NCBI RefSeq assembly: GCF_002847825.1
Contig: NZ_PKIZ01000015.1
Span: 13,017 to 56,338, forward strand
Source: Kytococcus schroeteri
GTDB lineage: Bacteria; Actinomycetota; Actinomycetes; Actinomycetales; Dermatophilaceae
Length of the DNA stretch: 43,322 nucleotides
Direction: 5' to 3'
This document shows, piece by piece, positions 20,292-29,564 of the stretch. The notes below the pieces were generated by a model. The model made no database searches and was not told where the DNA came from. It saw only the letters and a list, made by a program, of their open reading frames with translations. The position numbers and the translations under genes are program-made. Position 1 is the stretch's first letter. Every line of letters starts with the position of its first letter.

Positions 20292-22754
20292 ATGGAGGGT
20301 CCTGAGATCACGTTCGCCGAGGCCGTCATCGACAACGGTGCCCACGGCACCAAGACGGTCCGGTTCGAGACCGGGCGACTCGCCCAGCAGGCCGCCGGCT
20401 CGGTGGCCGCCTACCTCGTCGAGGACGACATCGACGACAGCACCATGGTTCTGTCGGCCACCACGGCCGGCAAGGAGCCCAAGGACCACTTCGACTTCTT
20501 CCCGCTGACGGTGGACGTCGAGGAGCGCATGTACGCCGCGGGCCGCATCCCCGGCTCGTTCTTCCGCCGTGAGGGCCGCCCGGGCACCGACGCGATCCTC
20601 ACCTGCCGCCTCATCGACCGCCCGCTGCGCCCGACCTTCACCAAGGGCCTGCGCAACGAGGTGCAGGTCGTGGTGACCGTGCTGGCCCACCACCCGGACC
20701 ACCAGTACGACGTGCTGGCCATCAACGCCGCCAGCGCCTCCACCCAGATCTCCGGCCTGCCGTTCTCCGGCCCCATCGGTGGTGTGCGCCTCTCGCTCAT
20801 CGACGGCCAGTGGGTGGCCTTCCCGAACTTCTCGGACATCGCCCGCTCCACCTTCGACATGGTGGTGGCCGGCCGCATCGCCGGCGACGACGTCGCGATC
20901 ATGATGGTCGAGGCCGAGTCCACCGAGTCCACCTGGACCCTGGTGAACGACGAGGGCAAGACGGCCCCCACCGAGGAGGTCGTGGCCCAGGGCCTCGAGG
21001 CCTCCAAGGTCTTCATCCGCGCCCTGTGCGAGGCCCAGCAGAAGCTGCACGCCGAGGCCGGCAAGGAGGTGCAGGAGTTCCCGCTGTTCCTGGACTACCA
21101 GGACGACGCCTACGCCGCCGTGGAGGCCGCCGCCGCGCAGGACACCGCGCAGGCCCTGACCATCGCGGGCAAGCAGGAGCGTGAGGCGCGCCTGGACGAG
21201 ATCAAGGAGTCCCTCAAGGCCGAGCTGGCCGGGGCCGACGAGGAGGAGGGCAAGCCCTTCGCCGGTCGCGCCAAGGAGGTCTCCGCCGCGTTCAAGGCCC
21301 TGCAGAAGAAGCTCATCCGCGAGCGCATCCTGCGTGACGGCGTCCGCATCGACGGCCGTGGCCCCAAGGACATCCGTGCCCTGTCCGCCGAGGTGCAGGC
21401 CCTGCCGCGCGTCCACGGCTCGGCCATCTTCGAGCGTGGCGAGACCCAGATCATGGGTGTCACCACGCTGAACATGCTGCGCATGGAGCAGCAGATCGAC
21501 GGCCTCGGCCCGGTGACGCGCAAGCGCTACATGCACAACTACAACTTCCCGCCGTTCTCCACCGGTGAGACCGGTCGCGTGGGCTCGCCCAAGCGTCGCG
21601 AGATCGGGCACGGCGCCCTGGCCGAGCGTGCGCTCGTGCCGGTGCTGCCGAGCCGCGAGGAGTTCCCGTACGCCATCCGCCAGGTGTCCGAGGCGCTGGG
21701 CTCCAACGGCTCCACCTCGATGGGGTCGGTCTGCGCCTCCACCATGTCGCTGCTCAACGCCGGTGTGCCGCTCAAGGCGCCGGTGGCCGGCATCGCCATG
21801 GGCCTGGTGTCCGCCGAGGTCGACGGGGGCGTGCAGTACCAGGCGCTCACCGACATCCTCGGTGCCGAGGACGCCTTCGGCGACATGGACTTCAAGGTGG
21901 CCGGCACCAAGGACTTCGTCACCGCCATCCAGCTGGACACCAAGCTCGACGGCATCCCTGCCGAGGAGCTGGCCAAGGCGCTCACCCAGGCCCGCGACGC
22001 GCGCCTGCACATCCTCGACGTGATGTCGCAGGCCATCGACGCCCCGGACGAGATGAGCCCGAACGCCCCGCGCGTCATCGCGGTGAAGGTGCCGGTCGAC
22101 AAGATCGGTGAGGTCATCGGCCCCAAGGGCAAGATGATCAACCAGATCCAGGAGGACACCGGCGCCGACATCTCCATCGAGGACGACGGCACCGTGTACA
22201 TCGGCGCCACCGACGGCCCCTCGGCCGAGGCGGCCCGGTCGGCCATCAACGCCATCGCCAACCCGCAGATGCCGGAGATCGGCGAGCGCTTCCTGGGCAC
22301 GGTCGTCAAGACCACCACCTTCGGTGCGTTCATCTCCCTGCTGCCGGGCAAGGACGGCCTGCTGCACATCTCCGAGATCCGCAAGCTCGTCGGTGGCAAG
22401 CGCATCGACGCGGTCGAGGACGTGCTGAACGTCGGCGACAAGGTGCAGGTGGAGCTCAAGGAGATCGACCAGCGCGGCAAGCTCTCGCTGGGCGCCGTGG
22501 TGGCCGACGAGGAGGGCGCGGCCGAGGCCGCCCCGCAGTCCGGCAAGATCGGTGGCGGTGCCCGGGCGACCCGCACCGAGGACGAGGCCGAGCGCCCCGA
22601 GCCGGTGTCCGTCCGCGAGGACTCCGCCGATGCCGAGCCGGCCCGTGAGGCCGTCGAGGGCGACTCCGACGGTGAGGACGGCGAGCGTCGTCGTCCGCGT
22701 CGCCGCCGTGGCGCCCGTGGTGGCCGCGGCCGTGGTGAGGGCTCGGAGGACTGA
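20292..22754 (+). CDS. pnp: Polyribonucleotide nucleotidyltransferase (PNPase)
   Basis: A trimeric 3'-5' phosphorolytic exonuclease that can also add tails, acting in mRNA decay. Two RNase PH-like domains flank an all-helical linker. The second core contains [12 protein letters not shown] and the [23 protein letters not shown] block; a KH domain ([20 protein letters not shown]) and an S1 domain ([30 protein letters not shown]) follow. It has 820 residues, longer than most because of a basic and acidic tail ending in an Arg-rich stretch ([13 protein letters not shown]) that probably adds RNA or partner binding. The ATG at 20292 has GGAGG five nt upstream. Confidence 0.97.
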   Translation: MEGPEITFAEAVIDNGAHGTKTVRFETGRLAQQAAGSVAAYLVEDDIDDSTMVLSATTAGKEPKDHFDFFPLTVDVEERMYAAGRIPGSFFRREGRPGTDAILTCRLIDRPLRPTFTKGLRNEVQVVVTVLAHHPDHQYDVLAINAASASTQISGLPFSGPIGGVRLSLIDGQWVAFPNFSDIARSTFDMVVAGRIAGDDVAIMMVEAESTESTWTLVNDEGKTAPTEEVVAQGLEASKVFIRALCEAQQKLHAEAGKEVQEFPLFLDYQDDAYAAVEAAAAQDTAQALTIAGKQEREARLDEIKESLKAELAGADEEEGKPFAGRAKEVSAAFKALQKKLIRERILRDGVRIDGRGPKDIRALSAEVQALPRVHGSAIFERGETQIMGVTTLNMLRMEQQIDGLGPVTRKRYMHNYNFPPFSTGETGRVGSPKRREIGHGALAERALVPVLPSREEFPYAIRQVSEALGSNGSTSMGSVCASTMSLLNAGVPLKAPVAGIAMGLVSAEVDGGVQYQALTDILGAEDAFGDMDFKVAGTKDFVTAIQLDTKLDGIPAEELAKALTQARDARLHILDVMSQAIDAPDEMSPNAPRVIAVKVPVDKIGEVIGPKGKMINQIQEDTGADISIEDDGTVYIGATDGPSAEAARSAINAIANPQMPEIGERFLGTVVKTTTFGAFISLLPGKDGLLHISEIRKLVGGKRIDAVEDVLNVGDKVQVELKEIDQRGKLSLGAVVADEEGAAEAAPQSGKIGGGARATRTEDEAERPEPVSVREDSADAEPAREAVEGDSDGEDGERRRPRRRRGARGGRGRGEGSED

Positions 22755-22779
22755 GCCCCACCGGCCGGGGTGGCCGAGC
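22741..22779. terminator. Possible hairpin between convergent pnp and the ybdD-like gene
   Basis: Outer arms 22741-22746 and 22774-22779 enclose an inner 5-bp stem (22758-22762 with 22769-22773). The left arm has an 11-nt bulge and overlaps the pnp stop, so the call is weak. Confidence 0.35.
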
Positions 22780-22798
22780 GGTGCCGGGTGCTGCGTGC

Positions 22799-23059
22799 TC
22801 AGCAGCAGCGGTTCTGCGGGTTGGTGTCCTGGGCGTCCATGCGGGCGCGCCAGTACTCCTTCTCGGTGGGCACCGGGCAGTCCGGGTGGTCGCGCCGCAT
22901 CCGGGCCACGTACTGCTCGTAGTGGTTGTCGCCCATGATCGAGGCCACGTACCACCGGGCGAAGCGCAGCCCGCGGAGCCAGGCAGGGCCTTGGCCCCCC
23001 GGCCCGGCGGCCCGCGGTGGGGTCGCCGGGCCGGGGGAGCGGTCGGTGGTGGGCGCCAC
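22799..23059 (-). CDS. YbdD/YjiX (DUF466) family small protein
   Basis: An 86-residue protein whose second half (IMGDNHYEQYVARMRRDHPD, then EKEYWRARMDAQDTNPQNRCC) is the YbdD/YjiX family, small partners of CstA/BtsT-type transporters. The first 25 residues are Pro/Gly-rich and unlike the family; a shorter start inside them is possible. The GTG at 23059 begins 2 nt after the cstA stop codon, so it is translated with cstA. In E. coli the pair takes part in peptide or pyruvate uptake; the exact role of the small protein is not settled. Confidence 0.88.
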   Translation of the reverse strand: MAPTTDRSPGPATPPRAAGPGGQGPAWLRGLRFARWYVASIMGDNHYEQYVARMRRDHPDCPVPTEKEYWRARMDAQDTNPQNRCC

Positions 23060-23061
23060 GG

Positions 23062-25314
23062 TCAGTGGCTCCGCGCCGGGCTGCCGCTCGGGTCGAGACC
23101 GGCGGCCTGCCACTGGGCGAGGACCTCCTTCTCGGCCGGGGTGGGGAAGAACCCGCGCGGGGCGAAGGTGCGCGAGGGAACCGGCTCGTCCTCGCTGGTG
23201 GGCAGCCCGCCGGCGCGGACGGCCTTGAGGCACACCCACAGGGCGGCCAGCACCACCACGGCCACGAGCAGGGCGAACACGATCGACAGCGTGCCCTGGA
23301 TGAAGGTGTTGCGCACGACCGCGTCCACCGCCTCGGGGGTCTTGGCCGTGCCGCAGGCGCCCTGGCCGGTGTCGCGGAAGGCCTTGCACGCGTCGTGCTG
23401 CGCCCAGTAGCCGATCTTCGGGTTGTCCGAGAAGATCTTCTGCCAGGAGGCCGACATCGTCACGACGAGGTCCCACACCAGCGGCACGCCGGGGATCCAG
23501 GCCCACTTCACCAGGCCCTTCTTGACCACGATGGTGGTGACCACGGCCAGCGCGATGGCGGCCAGCAGCTGGTTGGCGATGCCGAACAGCGGGAAGAGCG
23601 TGTTGATGCCGCCCAGCGGGTCGGTGACGCCCATGACCAGGATGGAGCCCCAGCCGGCCACGACGAGGGCCGAGCAGAGCCACGCGCCGACCTTCCACGA
23701 GGGGTCCTTGAAGCGGCCCAGGCCCGGCACGTTGCCGAGGGTGTCGCTGAGCATGAAGCGCGCGACGCGAGTGCCGGCATCGACCGTGGTGAGGATGAAC
23801 AGCGCCTCGAACATGATGGCGAAGTGGTACCAGAACGACTTGATGCCGTCGCCACCACCGAAGGAGGAGAGCACCTCGCTCATGCCGAACGCGAGAGTGG
23901 GCGCGCCACCGGTGCGGCTGACGATGGACTCCTCGCCGAGGTGCTTGGCGGCCTGGTCGAGCTGCTCGGCGGTGACGGGCGTGCCGCCCAGGCCGAGGCC
24001 GTTGACGTAGTCCGCGGCGGTCTGCGCGGTGCCGCCGGTGGCGGCCGCCGGGGCGTTCATGGCGAAGTACACGTGCGGGTCGAGGATGACCGCGGCGATG
24101 AGCGCCATGATGGCCACGAACGACTCGGTGAGCATGGACCCGTAGCCGATGAGGCGGGCCTGGCCCTCCTTCTCCAGCAGCTTGGGGGTGGTGCCGGAGG
24201 AGACCAGCGCATGGAAACCCGAGAGGGCACCGCAGGCGATGGTGATGAACAGGAAGGGGAACAGGTTGCCGGCGAACACCGGGCCGGTGCCGTCCTTGCC
24301 GAACTGGCTCAGCGCCGGGAACTGCACGGCCGGGGCAGCCACGAGGATGCCGGCGGCCAGCAGCACGATGGTGCCGACCTTCATGAAGGTGGACAGGTAG
24401 TCGCGCGGGGCCAGCAGCAGCCACACCGGCAGCACCGAGGCGGCGAACCCGTAGGCGATGAGCCACCAGCTCAGGGCCAGCGGGGAGAGGGTGAAGGTCT
24501 CGGCGCCCCACGAGGTGTCGGCGACCACGCCGCCGGCCACGATGGCGGCCAGCAGCAGGGCCACACCGATGAGGGAGACCTCGGAGACGCGGCCGGGGCG
24601 CAGGAAGCGCAGGTAGACACCCATGAACAGGGCGATGGGGATGGTCAGCGCCAGTGAGAACACGCCCCACGGGCTGTGTGCCAGGGCGCCGATGATGACG
24701 ATGCCGAGCACTGCGATGAGGATGATCATGATGCTCAGCACGCCCACGATGGCGGCCCAGCCACCGACCGGGCCGAGCTCGTCGCGCGCCATCTGGCCCA
24801 GGGAGCGACCGCGGCGGCGGGTGGAGAGCGCCAGCACGAGGTAGTCCTGCACGGCGCCGGCGAAGACCACGCCGAAGATGATCCACAGGGTGCCGGGCAG
24901 GTAGCCCATCTGTGCGGCCAGCACGGGGCCCACGAGCGGGCCGGCGCCGGCGATGGCGGCGAAGTGGTGGCCGAAGAGCACGCGCCGGTCGGTGGGCATG
25001 AAGTCCTGCCCGTTGTCGTACAGCTCGGCCGGGGTGGCGCGGTCATCGCGCGGCTTGACGACCTTGTACTCGATGAGCCGGGCGTAGAAGCGGTAGGCGA
25101 TGAGGTAGGTGGCGACGGCGGCGAGCACGAACCACACGGCGTTGACCTGCTCGCCGCGCGAGATCGCGATCATCCACCAGGCGACGGCTCCGGCCAGGGC
25201 CACGACGCCGAAGACGACCTTCTCCCTGGGCGTCACGGTGTGGGGCTCGGAGACCGAGACCGGTGGCAGGTCACGGGCCTCGGGGGCCCGCCGCTCCTGC
25301 GGGGGTGCTGACAT
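23062..25314 (-). CDS. cstA: Carbon starvation protein A (peptide/pyruvate transporter)
   Basis: A large inner-membrane transporter of the CstA family, related to E. coli CstA and BtsT, which import peptides or pyruvate when carbon is short. With 750 residues and about sixteen hydrophobic helices it fits the family. Conserved blocks are RFYARLIEYKVVKPRDDRATPAE split around 75-97, FGHHFAAIAGAGPLVGPVLAAQMGYLPG near 114-139, and GFHALVSSGTTPKLL in the middle. The ATG at 25314 has AGGAGG upstream. The ybdD-like gene follows two bases after its stop. A TAGGTT promoter element lies about 40 nt upstream. Confidence 0.94.
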   Translation of the reverse strand: MSAPPQERRAPEARDLPPVSVSEPHTVTPREKVVFGVVALAGAVAWWMIAISRGEQVNAVWFVLAAVATYLIAYRFYARLIEYKVVKPRDDRATPAELYDNGQDFMPTDRRVLFGHHFAAIAGAGPLVGPVLAAQMGYLPGTLWIIFGVVFAGAVQDYLVLALSTRRRGRSLGQMARDELGPVGGWAAIVGVLSIMIILIAVLGIVIIGALAHSPWGVFSLALTIPIALFMGVYLRFLRPGRVSEVSLIGVALLLAAIVAGGVVADTSWGAETFTLSPLALSWWLIAYGFAASVLPVWLLLAPRDYLSTFMKVGTIVLLAAGILVAAPAVQFPALSQFGKDGTGPVFAGNLFPFLFITIACGALSGFHALVSSGTTPKLLEKEGQARLIGYGSMLTESFVAIMALIAAVILDPHVYFAMNAPAAATGGTAQTAADYVNGLGLGGTPVTAEQLDQAAKHLGEESIVSRTGGAPTLAFGMSEVLSSFGGGDGIKSFWYHFAIMFEALFILTTVDAGTRVARFMLSDTLGNVPGLGRFKDPSWKVGAWLCSALVVAGWGSILVMGVTDPLGGINTLFPLFGIANQLLAAIALAVVTTIVVKKGLVKWAWIPGVPLVWDLVVTMSASWQKIFSDNPKIGYWAQHDACKAFRDTGQGACGTAKTPEAVDAVVRNTFIQGTLSIVFALLVAVVVLAALWVCLKAVRAGGLPTSEDEPVPSRTFAPRGFFPTPAEKEVLAQWQAAGLDPSGSPARSH

Positions 25315-25353
25315 CGGGGTCCTCCTGAGGGGATGGGGGCGTGAGGTGCCTCG

Positions 25354-25359
25354 AACCTA
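25354..25359 (-). promoter_or_regulatory. Putative -10 element for cstA
   Basis: On the minus strand TAGGTT would start transcription near 25347, giving a leader of about 33 nt that contains the AGGAGG site. No CRP-like site is obvious. Confidence 0.4.
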
Positions 25360-25415
25360 CGCCCGTCGGAGGCCGTGGCACCCGGCCCCGCGCACGGCGT
25401 GACCCGACCGTGACC

Positions 25416-26624
25416 TCAGGGTCGCGTCACCAGCTCCGCGGCGCCGCGGCAGGCCCGGGAGAACAGGGCCTCGAGCGGTCCCCGGCGGCCGAGCAGCACC
25501 AGCGGGACGGCCACGGCGGCCATCACCGCCAGGTGCACCACGAACACCTCCACGCCGTAGTCGCCCGATCCGTCGTAGAAGGTGCGCACCAGGATGTGCA
25601 GCGTGTACGCGGTGAGGCTCATGGTGCCGATGGCGCCCAGCAGCACCCACAGCCGCTGGGCCCGCGGCCACGCCTGCACCACCAGGAGCCCCATCCCGAT
25701 GACGGCCATCGACGTGCCCACTGTGTGCAGGAGGTCCATCATCGTGGAGGCGTGGGGGTACATGGTGAGCTGCCAGACCCAGTCGGCCGGGGCCTGCCCG
25801 TGCAGGCCGTGGCGCGCCTCCCGGTCCAGGCCGGCGAAGTCCGCCACGGGGGCGTCGTTCCACGTGGCCAGCATGCGGTGCTGCACCCAGGGCTGGGCGG
25901 TGGCGAGCCGGCTCACCAGCCACGCGCCGGTGGCCAGGGCCACCCCGCCCAGGGCGATGCCGCGCTGGACCGTCCAGCGTGTGAGGTCGAGCCGGCCCAG
26001 GGCCATGCCGGCCAGGACGTAGCCGAACCAGAACACCACCGGGTAGAAGCCGGTGAGGGTGAGCTGCTCGGTGGTGGCCAGCCACCCGCCGTGGTCGGGC
26101 AGGGAGTGCACGGGGCTGCTGGGGTCGGCCACCCAGGCGCGCGCCGGCGAGGCCAGCCACGGGGCCACCAAGCACCACGCCACCGCCCACGTGGCCAGGG
26201 CCAGGGCCCCCAGGTGCACCAGGGGCACCGCGAGCAGGAACATCGCACCGTAGGCCGGCAGGATCACCGCGATGCCGGAGTCCAGGGTGCCCAGGGCCAG
26301 CCCGAGCAGGTAGAGCAGCAGTGCGCGCACCGACAGGCTGATGCGGGCGTCGTGCAGCCGGGAGCCCACCAGCGGGGTGCTGCGCCCGGTGACCAGCGCG
26401 ATGGAGAGCCCGGCCAGCACGGCGAAGAGCGCCGAGGACCGCCCGATGACGACCCACCCGAGGTCGCCCCAGGGCTCGTCGACGTAGCGGACGTTGAGGT
26501 GCGTGCCCACCATCCCGACGACCGCCGCGGTCCGCGCGAGGTCGATGCCCCGCAGTCGGGGTTGACGGGTGCCCCGGGGGTGGGCCGGGGTGTCGTCGAC
26601 GCGAGCGGGGACGGCATGGGACAT
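25416..26624 (-). CDS. Multi-pass membrane acyltransferase-like protein (DUF418/HGSNAT type)
   Basis: A 402-residue membrane protein with about ten to eleven hydrophobic segments. The first helix region [20 protein letters not shown] matches the N-terminal block shared by DUF1624/HGSNAT acetyltransferases and DUF418 proteins, with a helix-1 histidine. The C-terminal [14 protein letters not shown] resembles the DUF418 domain. The acceptor cannot be guessed; envelope sugar or lipid acylation is only inferred. The ATG at 26624 is preceded by GAGACT plus seven nt and no ribosome site, suggesting a leaderless mRNA; an ATG at 26669 would overlap the paaA promoter. It is divergent from paaA and lies 101 bp upstream of cstA. 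Confidence 0.72.
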   Translation of the reverse strand: MSHAVPARVDDTPAHPRGTRQPRLRGIDLARTAAVVGMVGTHLNVRYVDEPWGDLGWVVIGRSSALFAVLAGLSIALVTGRSTPLVGSRLHDARISLSVRALLLYLLGLALGTLDSGIAVILPAYGAMFLLAVPLVHLGALALATWAVAWCLVAPWLASPARAWVADPSSPVHSLPDHGGWLATTEQLTLTGFYPVVFWFGYVLAGMALGRLDLTRWTVQRGIALGGVALATGAWLVSRLATAQPWVQHRMLATWNDAPVADFAGLDREARHGLHGQAPADWVWQLTMYPHASTMMDLLHTVGTSMAVIGMGLLVVQAWPRAQRLWVLLGAIGTMSLTAYTLHILVRTFYDGSGDYGVEVFVVHLAVMAAVAVPLVLLGRRGPLEALFSRACRGAAELVTRP

Positions 26625-26631
26625 GGGGGGC

Positions 26632-26637
26632 AGTCTC
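26632..26637 (-). promoter_or_regulatory. Putative -10 element of a leaderless promoter (acyltransferase-like gene)
   Basis: On the minus strand GAGACT, then seven nt ending in six C, then ATG. The same arrangement precedes the Nudix-DHFR gene at 36117-36122. Confidence 0.42.
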
Positions 26638-26657
26638 TCAGGTGACCCCCCCGGTGT

Positions 26658-26686
26658 TTGCTGCATCACATTCCGTGGCCGATACT
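26658..26686 (+). promoter_or_regulatory. paaA promoter (TTGCTG - 17 - GATACT), leaderless
   Basis: This is the best -35/-10 pair seen in the window. TTGCTG at 26658-26663 and GATACT at 26681-26686 are 17 bp apart, and the -10 is six nt from the paaA ATG. No ribosome site precedes the ATG. Confidence 0.58.
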
Positions 26687-26692
26687 GCGTGC

Positions 26693-27754
26693 ATGTACGG
26701 CAACGACTTCGCAGTTCCCGAGGAACCCCTGAACGCGGCCGAGACCCCTGAGTACTCCGCCGCCCTGCAGGACCAGGCCGACGGCGTGCTGGACCGGGAC
26801 GGCGAGGGCACGCCCCACTTCGACGAGCTCATCGCGGCCGACAAGCGCATCGAGCCCCGCGACGAGATGCCGCAGGAGTACCGCGACACGCTGATCCGCC
26901 AGATCGCGCAGCACGCGCACAGCGAGATCATCGGCATGCAGCCGGAGGGCAACTGGATCACCCGCGCCCCCAGCCTGCGCCGCAAGGCCATCCTCATGGC
27001 CAAGGTGCAGGACGAGGCCGGCCACGGGCTCTACCTCTACTCCGCCGCCGAGACCCTGGGCATGAGCCGCGACGAGATGCTCGACCGCCTGCACACCGGG
27101 CGCCAGAAGTACAGCTCGATCTTCAACTACCCCACGCTCACCTGGGCCGACGCCGGCGCCATCGGGTGGCTCGTGGACGGCGCGGCGATCATGAACCAGG
27201 TGCCCCTGTGTCGCTGCTCCTACGGTCCGTACGGCCGCGCGATGGTGCGCGTGTGCAAGGAGGAGTCCTTCCACCAGCGGCAGGGCTTCGAGATCCTCTG
27301 GGCGCTCATGCAGGGCACCGAGGCGCAGCGCGAGATGGCCCAGGACGCGGTGAACCGCACCTGGTGGCCCGCGCTCATGATGTTCGGCCCGCCGGACACC
27401 GGCGAGAACGCCTCCGGCGGCCACACCGAGCAGTCGATGGCCTGGGGCATCAAGCGCTTCAGCAACGACGACCTGCGCCAGAAGTTCATCGACATGACCG
27501 TGCCGCAGGCCCAGAAGCTCGGCCTGACCCTGCCCGACCCGGACCTGCGGTGGAACGCCGAGCGCGGCCACTGGGACTTCGGCCCCGTCGACTGGGACGA
27601 GTTCTGGCAGGTCGTCAAGGGCAACGGGCCGGTCAACGCACAGCGCATCGCACACCGGGTGAGGGCGCACGAGGAGGGCGCCTGGGTGCGTGAGGCCGCG
27701 ACGGCCCACGCCGCCAAGCAGGCCCGTGACGAGAAGAAGGAGGTGGCTGCGTGA
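26693..27754 (+). CDS. paaA: 1,2-phenylacetyl-CoA epoxidase, catalytic subunit PaaA
   Basis: The di-iron subunit of the PaaABCDE epoxidase, which attacks the aromatic ring of phenylacetyl-CoA with oxygen. The metal ligands are visible as Glu78 (AHSEIIGM), Glu108 with His111 (QDEAGH) and Glu191 with His194 (KEESFH), so the centre is complete. At 353 residues it is a little longer than proteobacterial PaaA because of about 45 extra N-terminal residues rich in Glu and Ala. The promoter places the transcript start at this ATG. The stop overlaps paaB by 4 bp (GTGA). Confidence 0.96.
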   Translation: MYGNDFAVPEEPLNAAETPEYSAALQDQADGVLDRDGEGTPHFDELIAADKRIEPRDEMPQEYRDTLIRQIAQHAHSEIIGMQPEGNWITRAPSLRRKAILMAKVQDEAGHGLYLYSAAETLGMSRDEMLDRLHTGRQKYSSIFNYPTLTWADAGAIGWLVDGAAIMNQVPLCRCSYGPYGRAMVRVCKEESFHQRQGFEILWALMQGTEAQREMAQDAVNRTWWPALMMFGPPDTGENASGGHTEQSMAWGIKRFSNDDLRQKFIDMTVPQAQKLGLTLPDPDLRWNAERGHWDFGPVDWDEFWQVVKGNGPVNAQRIAHRVRAHEEGAWVREAATAHAAKQARDEKKEVAA

Positions 27755-28038
27755 GCGAGCAGGCCTGGCCCCTGTGGGAGGTCTTCGTCCGTGCCAAGCG
27801 CGGTCTGAACCACACGCACGTCGGATCGCTGCACGCGCCGGACGCCGAGATGGCGCTGCGCAACGGACGCGACGTCTACACCCGTCGTGGTGAGGGCGTC
27901 TCCGTGTGGGTGGTGAAGGCGGACGACATCACGGCCAACAGCCCGGACGAGCGCGACAGCTTCTTCGACCCGGCCGCCGACAAGGTGTACCGCCACCCGA
28001 CCTTCTACGACGTCCCCGAGGACGTGGAGTACCTGTGA
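27751..28038 (+). CDS. paaB: 1,2-phenylacetyl-CoA epoxidase subunit PaaB
   Basis: A 95-residue subunit that holds the PaaAC units together in the epoxidase complex. The [21 protein letters not shown] start, [12 protein letters not shown] and the final [11 protein letters not shown] are diagnostic of PaaB. Length is typical. It overlaps paaA and paaC by 4 bp each with GTGA junctions. Confidence 0.96.
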   Translation: MSEQAWPLWEVFVRAKRGLNHTHVGSLHAPDAEMALRNGRDVYTRRGEGVSVWVVKADDITANSPDERDSFFDPAADKVYRHPTFYDVPEDVEYL

Positions 28039-28970
28039 GCGACGAGCAGCTGGCCACCATGCCCGGCACCGCGCCGAAGGAGCCGCAGCGCTTCGAGCCC
28101 GAGCCCGGCGCGCCGGTGCCCACGACCCCCGAGACCGTCGGCCGCGCGCCCCGCCCGTGGGACGCCGCCGGCGACCCGGCCTCGATGACCGACGAGCAGC
28201 TCTCCGCGCGCTACCTGCTGGGCCTGGCCGACGACGCCCTGGTGTACGCCCAGCGCCTGGGGGAGTGGATCAGCCGTGCCCCGCAGATCGAGGAGGACAT
28301 GGCCCTGGGCAACGTGGCCCTGGACCTCGTCGGTCAGGCGCGCACGCTGTACACCCGGGTGGGCGAGCTGGACGCCCAGCTCCTGCCCGGCGTGCAGGAG
28401 CTGGCGGAGGACGACCTGGCTTACTTCCGCACCGAGCGGGAGTTCCGCAACCGCTGGCTCGTCGAGCAGCCGCGCGGCGACTTCGCCCACGAGATGGTGC
28501 GGATGCTGTGGTTCTCCGCCCACCTGCTGGAGACCCTGGCCCGCCTCGTGCGCACCGAGGGCGCCGACGCCGTCGGCGTCGGTGCCGCGCGCAAGGCGCT
28601 CAAGGAGGTGGACTACCACCGGGACCACGCGGCCCAGTGGGTGATCCGCCTGGGCGACGGCACCGAGGAGTCCGGCCGGCGCACCGCCGCCGCCCTGGCG
28701 GCCCTGGAGCCGTTCGTGGCCGAGCTCTCCGAGGACGACCCGGTGGCCACCGAGGCCGCGCGCCGTGGGCTGGGCGTGCTGCCGAGCACCACCGCCGAGG
28801 CGGCGATCGCGTACGTGGCCGAGGTGCTCCGGGTGGCCACCCTCGAGCGCCCCGCGGCCGGGCGCTGGAACGCCGGCGGCGGGCGCACGGGCACGCACTC
28901 CGAGCAGCTGGGCTACCTGCTGGCCGAGATGCAGTCGGTGGCGCGGGCCCACCCCGGCGCCTCGTGGTGA
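28035..28970 (+). CDS. paaC: 1,2-phenylacetyl-CoA epoxidase subunit PaaC
   Basis: The structural, ferritin-like partner of PaaA in the epoxidase. The family region begins near LSARYLLGLADDALVYAQRL and continues through EEDMALGNVALDLVGQARTL, FRTEREFRNRWLVEQPRGDF and the KEVDYHRDHAAQW block. From the GTG at 28035, which overlaps the paaB stop, the protein has 311 residues, of which the first 50 are Pro/Glu-rich and not family-like. An ATG at 28185 would give a family-sized protein but breaks the overlap pattern and has no clear ribosome site. Confidence 0.94.
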   Translation: MSDEQLATMPGTAPKEPQRFEPEPGAPVPTTPETVGRAPRPWDAAGDPASMTDEQLSARYLLGLADDALVYAQRLGEWISRAPQIEEDMALGNVALDLVGQARTLYTRVGELDAQLLPGVQELAEDDLAYFRTEREFRNRWLVEQPRGDFAHEMVRMLWFSAHLLETLARLVRTEGADAVGVGAARKALKEVDYHRDHAAQWVIRLGDGTEESGRRTAAALAALEPFVAELSEDDPVATEAARRGLGVLPSTTAEAAIAYVAEVLRVATLERPAAGRWNAGGGRTGTHSEQLGYLLAEMQSVARAHPGASW

Positions 28971-29512
28971 CCGGGGCGGACCTGCCGGCGGCCGGGGCGG
29001 GGCGCGCCCCGGTCGAGGAGGTGCTCCGGGCCCTGGAGTCGGTCCCCGACCCGGAGATCCCCGTCATCACGCTGGCGGACCTGGGCGTCCTGCGCTCGGT
29101 GGAGGCCGACGAGGACCGCGGCACGGTGCACGTGGTCATGACACCCACGTACTCCGGCTGCCCGGCCATGGAGGTCATGGAGGGCCAGGTGGCCCGCGCG
29201 GTGGCCCTGCGCGGCTGGGATCCCGAGGTGGAGCGCCGGCTCGACCCGCCGTGGACCACCGACTGGATGACCGACGAGGGCCGCGAGAAGCTGCGCGCCT
29301 TCGGCATCGCCCCGCCCGGCCCGGCCGGCGCAGCACGGTCCGGGCCCGCCGACGGGCCGGTGGGCCTGCAGCTGCAGGTGCGCCAGGTGCGCTGCCCGGC
29401 ATGCGGTTCGGCGGACACCGAGGAGCTGGCCCGCTTCGGTTCCACCGCCTGCAAGGCCCTGCGCCGCTGCCGCGCCTGCCGCGAGCCGTTCGACGAGTTC
29501 AAGCCGCTGTGA
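28967..29512 (+). CDS. paaD: Phenylacetate degradation protein PaaD (iron-sulfur assembly type)
   Basis: PaaD is needed for an active epoxidase and belongs to the MIP18/DUF59 family that helps insert iron-sulfur clusters, here probably into PaaE. The N-terminal domain shows DPEIP (28-32) and SGCP with Cys65. The C-terminal zinc-ribbon-like part has Cys143, Cys146, Cys162, Cys168 and Cys171. At 181 residues it is of normal length; a Gly/Ala/Pro linker joins the two parts. The GTG at 28967 overlaps the paaC stop. Confidence 0.94.
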   Translation: MTGADLPAAGAGRAPVEEVLRALESVPDPEIPVITLADLGVLRSVEADEDRGTVHVVMTPTYSGCPAMEVMEGQVARAVALRGWDPEVERRLDPPWTTDWMTDEGREKLRAFGIAPPGPAGAARSGPADGPVGLQLQVRQVRCPACGSADTEELARFGSTACKALRRCRACREPFDEFKPL

Positions 29513-29564
29513 GGCCCGCCGTCGTGACCCGACCCGAGAACACCCTGCGAGACCCTGGAGAGAG

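Noticed and set aside
22799..24886. Minus-strand open frame of 695 codons
   Set aside because: Only its last 86 codons are real (the ybdD-like gene); the rest is an out-of-frame reading of cstA.
25399..25425. Possible terminator after the acyltransferase-like gene
   Set aside because: Only a 7-bp stem with a wobble and a long loop, overlapping the stop codon; too weak to call.
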